Assembly (NCBI RefSeq): GCF_003855455.1
Contig: NZ_CP034044.1
Location: forward strand, 186,001 to 250,000
Origin: Mycoplasma struthionis
Lineage (GTDB): Bacteria; Bacillota_I; Bacilli_A; Mycoplasmatales; Metamycoplasmataceae
Length of the DNA: 64,000 nt
Direction: 5' to 3'
Shown here piece by piece: positions 58,006-64,000 of this stretch. The notes under the pieces are model-generated. The model was given only the letters and a program-made list of their open reading frames with translations. It did no database searches and was not told where the DNA came from. The position numbers and the translations under genes are program-made. Positions within the stretch are counted from its first letter, which is position 1. Each line of letters starts with the position of its first letter.

Positions 58006-58011
58006 TATAAT
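58006..58011 (+). promoter_or_regulatory. -10 element before the first DUF285 gene
   Basis: TATAAT ending six bases before the ATG at 58018; no ribosome-binding site is visible, so a leaderless transcript is likely. Confidence 0.5.
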
Positions 58012-58017
58012 AATTAT

Positions 58018-59178
58018 ATGGAAAATATAAGCAAAGAAAATAATGTAAAGTATTTAAAAGAATTTAGCAAAGAAGAACTTTTAAATTATTTAAAAAATGA
58101 AAGTCAACAAACAATTAAATTGAAAGTTAAATCTAAAGAAGAAATTATCGAGGTTGTGTCTTTTGTTAAAGAACAAAACAATATTAATGAAGAAAAAATA
58201 AAACTAAATTTTTCTATTTTTGAAGTAAGTGAAGTAAAAGATTTTAGTTATTTATTTAAAACAGTAAATAAGATTTTAAACAATGAGGAATTTAGTTATT
58301 TAGGATTGGCAAATTGAGATGTATCTAATGCTACAAATATGGAAGGGATGTTTGAAATATCAAAAGAGTTTAATGAAGATATATCTAATTGAAAAGTACA
58401 AAATGTAACTAACATGTCAAGAATGTTTTATGATGCTTGAATCTTTAGCCAAGAAATTAACAACTGAGATGTTTCAAATGTAACTGATATGTCTTACATG
58501 TTTTATGGAGCAATATCATTTGATCAACCATTAAACAATTGAAATGTATCAAAAGTAACTGATATGTCAGGAATGTTTTCTGGTGCATGTAACTTTAATA
58601 AACCATTAAACAAATGAGACACTTCAAACGTTGAAAATATGCGAGAAATGTTTAGATATGCTGAATATTTTAATCAAAATATTAATAATTAAAATGTATC
58701 AAAAGTAACTGATATGTCAGGAATGTTTGACAATGCAATATGGTTTAATCAACCTTTAAACAATTGAGATGTTTCAAGCGTAATTAATACAAGTAGAATG
58801 TTTAATGCGGCATTAGTATTTGATCAGGATATTAATAGTTGAAATGTATCAAATGTAAAAGATATGTCAGGTATGTTTTGCGATGCGTGATATTTTGATG
58901 AAAGCCTTGATAATTGAGACACTTCAAATGTTGAAAATATGCGTCAAATGTTTTCAAGTGCAAAGTTTTTTGATCAAAATATATCAAGTTGAGATGTTTC
59001 GAAAGTAACTGATATGACAGAGATGTTTAACGGTGCCAAGTACTTCAAAAAAATTTTAAATAAATGAAATGTAAAAAGTTTAAAAAAATACGACAAAGTT
59101 TTTGAAGATACTCATCTTTTAGAAAACGAAAAAGAACTTGTACTTAGTGAATGAACTACTAAAATAGCTCAAAAATAA
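58018..59178 (+). pseudogene. DUF285 (BspA-like) repeat protein gene with an in-frame TAA
   Basis: 387 codons. After a 95-residue N-terminal part come about ten repeats of roughly 25-35 residues of the form NWDVSNVTDMSGMFxGAxxFNQ, the DUF285 family of mycoplasma surface or effector-like proteins. Each repeat has Trp at the start, coded TGA. At 58690-58692 the expected Trp codon reads TAA instead of TGA, a single-base change that ends the protein after 224 residues; the frame stays perfect afterwards to 59178. Either a recent nonsense mutation or a base-call error. No signal peptide is obvious. It faces a second DUF285 gene at 59947. Confidence 0.8.
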
Positions 59179-59222
59179 AATTTGTTTTTGATAATTAGCA
59201 TACATAAAATTCAAAAATTTTA

Positions 59223-59260
59223 ATTCAGTAGTGGACAAAACGGCGACTACTGAATTTTTA
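59223..59260. repeat. Hairpin repeat, copy 1
   Basis: ATTCAGTAGT (59223-59232) and ACTACTGAAT (59246-59255) flank GGACAAAACGGCG, followed by TTTTTA. A near-identical copy is at 59686. Works as a terminator for the first DUF285 gene but is also a dispersed repeat. Confidence 0.8.
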
Positions 59261-59354
59261 ATTATTTAATTAGATAAAAAATATTAAATTGTTTTATACT
59301 ATTACAAAAAACATTTTAAGACTAAAAAATCATTATATTTATAAAGCATAAATC

Positions 59355-59388
59355 CCAAATCTTGGAAATGAAATGCCCCAAATCTTGG
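59355..59388. repeat. Tandem palindromes CCAAATCTTGG
   Basis: Two perfect 11-base palindromes CCAA-ATC-TTGG at 59355-59365 and 59378-59388, 23 bases apart (about two helical turns), inside a larger direct repeat CCCAAATCTTGGAAAT. They could be operators or remnants of a mobile-element end. Confidence 0.6.
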
Positions 59389-59536
59389 AAATTATTATTA
59401 AATAAGGTTGGATTTTTTCTATAAAAAATAAAATTTTTTTTGTGGATAATGTTTGTTTTACATTTTTTTATTTATTTATGTCTTCATATATATAAATAAT
59501 TTAAAAAGTTTTAAATTGAAATAAAAAAATTATTAA

Positions 59537-59656
59537 AAGAGGAACCGTGATGGATATAGTAAAACTCGTTTTAAATTAAGTGGCGAAAAAGACATTGGAG
59601 AAGTTATAAATGCGATTAAACAATCGTATGACTATGTATTAAATAAAAATAAATAA
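59537..59656 (+). pseudogene. Remnant of an unidentified gene, 3' end
   Basis: A 39-codon open stretch (KRNRDGYSKTRFKLSGEKD, then IGEVINAIKQSYDYVLNKNK) ending in TAA and followed by the second hairpin repeat. No start codon or ribosome-binding site in frame. The sequence is protein-like, so it is likely the tail of a deleted gene whose identity I cannot name. Confidence 0.45.
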
Positions 59657-59685
59657 CTAATTTATTGCATTATTCTTAATTAAAA

Positions 59686-59723
59686 ATTCAGTAGTGGACA
59701 AAATGGCGACTACTGAATTTTTA
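59686..59723. repeat. Hairpin repeat, copy 2
   Basis: ATTCAGTAGT (59686-59695) and ACTACTGAAT (59709-59718) flank GGACAAAATGGCG, one base different from copy 1; the next 20 or so bases (TTTTTAAT...AGATAAAAAA) are also similar. Confidence 0.8.
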
Positions 59724-59800
59724 ATATTTTTAGTAGATAAAAAATAGTGTAATTTTAATATAAATTAAAAGCTTTTAAAATAAACTCATAAAGGGAGTTT

Positions 59801-59917
59801 GTGATTTAAAAAACATTAATAGAATTTTTTGAAAAGAAACCAGTTAAGGTTAATTGAGATGATAAAAATAAAAAAAGTTATTTTAAGCAGCTAATATTAT
59901 TGAGGTTTTGAATATAA
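59801..59917 (+). pseudogene. Remnant of a second unidentified gene, 5' end
   Basis: GGGAG and GTG look like a start, but the third codon is TAA; afterwards an open stretch reads KTLIEFFEKKPVKVNWDDK and continues to a TAA at 59915-59917, about 36 codons in all. It includes a TGA Trp. Probably a decayed gene start. Confidence 0.35.
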
Positions 59918-59946
59918 TTTCTAAAAATATATTGTAATTTTTAAAT

Positions 59947-61119
59947 CTATTCTTCTAATTCTTTATAATCTTCTCTTAATTCTCAACATATTTGGTTAAT
60001 TCAACAATGATTATAAGGAGGGATTTTTCATTTGCTTTTATATTTTTTAAAAGCTAAATTAGCTTTTCTTTTTCCAAAAACATTAGTAAGTTTTTGAAAA
60101 ATTAAATTATATAATTTTATGTCTTCTTTAGTATTTATTTCAATATTTGCGAACATATAATCTATCTTAGCTTTTTTATTGAAATTTCATTCTAAAACAC
60201 TTTTATTAAGTTTTGATGTGTTCATAAACATATATCTTAAATCTAAACAATTTGATATGTTTCATTTTGAAATGTCACCATCAAATTTTGAAAAGCAAAA
60301 CATGGCATACATTTTTTTAGCATTAGAAACATCCCATTTTGATATATCTTGATTAAATATGGAATTAAAAAACATTCAGTTGAAATTGTCGCCTTTTGAA
60401 ACATTTCATAAACTTATGTTTTTATTAAAAAGTGAACTTGCAAAAGCACCTTCAAAACTTTCTACATTAGAAACATCCCATTTTGATATATCTTGATTAA
60501 AGTCACTTAAATAAAATGTTGCATACATATTTTTTACATTAGAGACATTTCAGTTTGATATATTTTGATTAAATTTAGAATAACTAAAAATTAATGAAAT
60601 ATTTTTTACCTTAGAAACATCTCATTTTGATATATCTTGATTAAATTTACTTTTGAAAAACATACCATACATATTAGTTACATTAGATGTGTTTCATTTA
60701 GATATATCTTGATTAAAAAGGCTTAATCAAAACATATAACTCATGTCTTTAACTTTAGAAACATCCCATTCTGAAATATCTTGATTAAATTCAGAAATTT
60801 GAAATGTTCCTTTCATATTAGTTACATTAGATGTGTTTCATTTAGATATATCTTGATTAAAACAAGAGTCTCTAAAAGCAAAAGACATGTCTTTTACCTT
60901 TGATACGTCTAAGTGTGAAATGTCTCCATCAAAACTATCTATAAAAGCCATTTTTAAGTCTTTTATATTTTTAATATCTCATTTTTTGACTTTAATATAT
61001 CATTTTTTCTTCATTGATATTTTAAAATCTTTTATTGTACTAAATTTAAGATTATCTTTATATTTAATTAAAAACTTTTTAAATTTATTTATTTTATTAT
61101 TCTTTTTACTTAATTTCAT
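59947..61119 (-). CDS. DUF285 (BspA-like) repeat protein, intact copy
   Basis: 390 aa. A basic N-terminus (KLSKKNNKINKFKKF) is followed by about eleven repeats of 25-27 residues of the form FNQDISKWDVSNVKNMYxMF, then a C-terminal region with Trp and Cys (PYNHCWINQICWEL). Three repeats use TGG for the first Trp, while the others use TGA, so one repeat unit has been copied within the gene. AAAAGG stands before the ATG; no signal peptide is recognisable. Family members are thought to act in host contact or horizontal spread; function is unproven. Confidence 0.85.
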
Positions 61120-61248
61120 TTTTTCCTTTTATTTATGTTTGTTAAATAACACGTCTAAAAGTGAATAAAAAAAGCACACTAATAAACATGTTAGTTTATT
61201 TTGTGGCTATTTTTATTATATTACAAATAGATAAATTTTTATTATTTA

Positions 61249-61632
61249 TTATTTTCTTATTTTTAATAATCATATTAAAAAAATACCTACAGCAATTACA
61301 ACTATGTAAAATAAAACAACTGCAATAATAGGTGAAATAATTTTGATTTTAAATTTATGTGCTAATCTAAATGTTGCAATAAAAAATAGACAAGCAATAA
61401 AAGGTGAAAAGAAATATAAAATTCATCCAACTTTTGTTCTAAATTTTATTTTTTCTTTGGCTTCATCATATGTTAATTCTCGTTTATACAATTCTGGGTG
61501 ATTTTGTATAAATTCTGAAGATGCCTTATTTGATTTTTTTACATGTTCAACGATTTTATCATAAATAGTTCCTAAAACGGGTATGTCTATTAAAATTATT
61601 ACTAAAATCCACATTCCGTCTTCAAATGACAT
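61249..61632 (-). CDS. Small membrane protein of unknown function
   Basis: 127 aa. One hydrophobic helix at the start (GMWILVIILIDIPVLGTIY), a charged middle (EHVKKSNKASSEFIQNHPELY), then two more helices (ILYFFSPFIACLFFIATF and IISPIIAVVLFYIVVIAVG). AAGGAAAA stands before the ATG. A -10 (TATAAT) is at 61668-61673 on the minus strand. Two Trp are TGA. No family recognised; it belongs to the accessory pocket between rnc and smc. Confidence 0.72.
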
Positions 61633-61667
61633 ATTTTTTCCTTTACTTCTTTATTTTATTTATCTTA

Positions 61668-61673
61668 ATTATA
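61668..61673 (-). promoter_or_regulatory. -10 element of the small membrane protein gene
   Basis: TATAAT on the minus strand, 36 bases before the ATG at 61632. Confidence 0.45.
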
Positions 61674-61857
61674 GTAAAAAAAATGTTGTTTTTTAGACAT
61701 TAAAAAATGGCATTTTATTTCATTAATCTTGTTTTAAATAAATAAAAAATTAATAATAAATTTATTTAAAAATAAAAAAATAATTAACTAATAGTTTTTT
61801 GTTTAAAATTATTATGTTAAATATACATAAAATTATGTATTTTAAGAAAGGATGATA

Positions 61858-64000
61858 ATGAAATTAATCCAAGTTGAAGCGCATGGTTTTAAATCATTCG
61901 CTGACAGAGTTAATTTAAAATTTGATGGTGGGGTTGTAGCAATTATCGGACCTAATGGTTCTGGTAAATCAAATATAAATGACGCTATTAGATGGGTTTT
62001 AGGTGAAAACAGCTCTAATGAATTACGTGGTTCAAGAATGGAAGATGTTATCTTTGCTGGTTCAAAAACAGAAAAAGAAATGGACAGAGCAGAAGTTACA
62101 TTAACATTTGATAACCATGATAGAAGTTGTTCTCTACCTTATGATGTATTTACCATATCTCGTGTTTTATACAGAGGTAAAGGTTCAAATGAGTACTACA
62201 TAAATGGTGAATTAGCTCGTCAAAGAGATATTAAAGAAATTGCTTTAGAAAGTGGTATTTCAAAATCCAGCTTAGCAATTATAAGTCAAGGTAAAATCTC
62301 TGATATTGCTGAAGACGATGTTAATAAAAGAAGAAAAATCTTAGACGATGCAGCTGGTACTTCAATGCACCGTACAAGAAAAGAAGAAGCTCAAAGAAAA
62401 TTAGATAAAACTCAAGAAGCTTTAGATAAAATAAATGTTTTAGTTGAAGAATTAGAAAAACAATTAGCACCTTTAGAAAGAAAAGCAAATAAAGCTAGAA
62501 TTTATTTAGAAAAATTTGAGCAACTTAAAGAAGTTGAAATTTCTTTATTAGTTCATGATTATTTAGATTCTTCAGTAGAATATGAACAACTTAAAGAAAA
62601 AAGCAAAGAGTTTGAAGAATCAGTAGCTGAATTAGATGAAAAAATTAGAGAATGTAAAGTAATCATGGACCAAAGCGGTAAAAATATTCAGGTTTTAACC
62701 GCACAGTATGATGAAATAGTTACTAAATTAAATGAAAATAAAGAAAAAATTCAAAAGCTACAAGTTAGAATTGCTTCAGATACAGCTCGTCGCGAAATGC
62801 TAATTAATGGTGAATTAAATGCTACTCCTAAAGAAAAAGAAGAAGCTATTAAACAAGAACTTAATTCACTTAACTCAGTTATTGTTAAATATGAAGAATA
62901 TTTAAACAACAATAAAAAAGCCATTGAAGAAAAGAAAGCAGAAGGCCAAGGAATAACTGATTTAATTAGAAAAAAGAATCTTTAAAAAACGAAAAATACT
63001 CAAAACTTCAAAAAGCTAAAGCAACTTTAGAAACTCTTCAAAATATGAAGAATAATAAAACTGATTTAGCAAACGGAACTAAACACATTGTTGAAAACAC
63101 TCATTTATTTCCAGGGTTTAAATCAATTGTTTCTAATTTAATTAATGTAGAAGATAAATATGCAAGAGCAATTGAAACTGTTTTAAATTCAGCGTTACAA
63201 CATATTGTAGTTGATAAACCAGAAACGGCAGTTAAAGCTATTAATTTTCTAAAAGATAACCATGCTGGTAGAGCTACTTTTATTCCATTAAGTTCTATTA
63301 CACCAAGATACATTAATGAACAACACAAAGTTGTAGCACAAACACAAAAAGGCTTTTTAGGTGTGGCAAGTGATCTTGTAAAAATGGAAGCTGAGTTTTC
63401 AGTTCTTAATAAATTTTTATTAGGAAATATTTTAGTAACTGATACTATTGAAAGCGCAAGTAGACTTTCTCAATTACTTGAAAAAAGATATTTAATTGTA
63501 TCACTAGACGGAGACCTTGTTAGAGTTGGTGGTGTTATGTCTGGTGGTCAAGCAACAGAAAGACCTTCAGTTCTAAAATTAGATACTCAAATTAAAAGTA
63601 TAGAAGATACAATTCCTAATTTAGAAAAAGAAGTTAATGAACTTAGTTTAGAGTTAAGAGATTTAAATTCAAAAAGAGATTTTATTATTAGTAGTTCAGG
63701 TTCATTACAAGTTGAAAGCAGTAAAACACAAGGAAAACTTGATATTGTTAAAGATAAATTTTTAGATTTAAAAAACAAATTAGAAGAAATAACTGATGCA
63801 GAATTTGAAACTCAAACAGTTAAAAATGCTGCTGTTGAAATTCAAGAATTAGAATTAGAAAATAGTAATTTAACAGTAGAAAAAAATTCAATAGCAGACT
63901 CATTAATGCAAGCTAGAAATGAAAATCAAGACGAAACAAGAAAGCTAATGGATTTAACATCTCAACAAAATAATTATTTAAGTGAAAACGGAATTATTTT
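61858..64000 (+). CDS. smc: Chromosome segregation ATPase SMC (frame break; 3' end outside window)
   Basis: DNA-organising ATPase. Walker A GPNGSGKSNINDAIRWVLGE (31-50) is followed by GSRMEDVIFAGS, the coiled coil from about residue 165, and the hinge (HLFPGFKSIVSNLINVEDKY; NHAGRATFIPLSS). As written the frame ends at 62985; one more A in the A6 run at 62970-62975 carries it on without any stop to the end of the window, in the correct place between coiled coil and hinge. An intact gene is therefore likely. The ATG at 61858 has AAAGG seven bases upstream; ATG 61852 is too close to it. Confidence 0.94.

Noticed and set aside
59179-59946. Replication origin in the AT-rich, repeat-rich spacer
   Set aside because: No DnaA-box clusters and no dnaA or dnaN nearby; strand switches are explained by the accessory pocket.
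58018-61119. CRISPR array suggested by regular repeats
   Set aside because: The periodic units are coding (DUF285 repeats) with diverged sequence and no constant spacer structure.

Overview
The window is AT-rich bacterial DNA in which UGA is read as tryptophan: about forty genes reach full family length only if in-frame TGA codons are translated. The tiny lipoproteins, absence of cell-wall genes, PolC-type polymerase and compact housekeeping operons point to a mollicute. A Mycoplasmopsis/Metamycoplasma (hominis-group) species is my inference from gene content and is not proven. No rRNA, tRNA, CRISPR array or replication origin was seen.

Layout. 1-15166, all minus strand: a BMP-type nucleoside ABC importer (permease, double ATPase, lipoprotein); an ECF S component; two tandem M17 leucyl aminopeptidases of equal length; a large lipoprotein that carries motifs of GT80 sialyltransferases; ung, fmt, plsY, a DUF1934 gene, gltX and a lipoprotein. 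15299-35177, plus strand: a C39-peptidase ABC exporter; ybeY-era; a polyamine importer (potABC flanked by two PotD-like paralogues); a candidate small RNA; asnS, a glycosyltransferase-like gene, an RDD gene; pcrA, a degenerate EAL-like protein, the M13 peptidase pepO and a lipoprotein. 35193-36095, minus: tmcAL. 36228-49202, plus: lipoprotein, mnmE, a rlmD-like methyltransferase, ftsY-ylxM-lipoprotein, pyrH-frr, cdsA-polC. 49226-52289, minus: an IS3-family element beside a small membrane gene, and a cation/proton antiporter. 52439-57943, plus: membrane protein, glyA, Gls24-like gene, fakA, plsX, rnc. 57950-61632 is an accessory pocket: two DUF285 repeat genes facing each other, decayed ORF pieces, duplicated hairpins and tandem palindromes. 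smc starts at 61858 and runs off the end.

How the genes fit together. Nutrient scavenging dominates: nucleosides, vitamins, peptides and polyamines are imported or processed. Fatty-acid activation and early phospholipid synthesis are represented by fakA, plsX, plsY and cdsA. Translation and RNA maturation are covered by gltX, asnS, fmt, frr, mnmE, tmcAL, ybeY, era and rnc.

The most important caution is a run of single-base reading-frame breaks. At least seven occur in this window, and every one is repaired by adding one base to an A (or T) run. Two of them are in frr and smc, which are unlikely to be broken in a live cell. Systematic under-calling of homopolymers in the assembly is the simplest explanation, so apparent pseudogenes and phase-variation candidates here should be read with that in mind. 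The strongest biological leads are the GT80-like surface lipoprotein, the free-standing small RNA upstream of asnS, the orphan C39 exporter, an A13 promoter-spacer tract beside the IS element, and recurrent leaderless starts.
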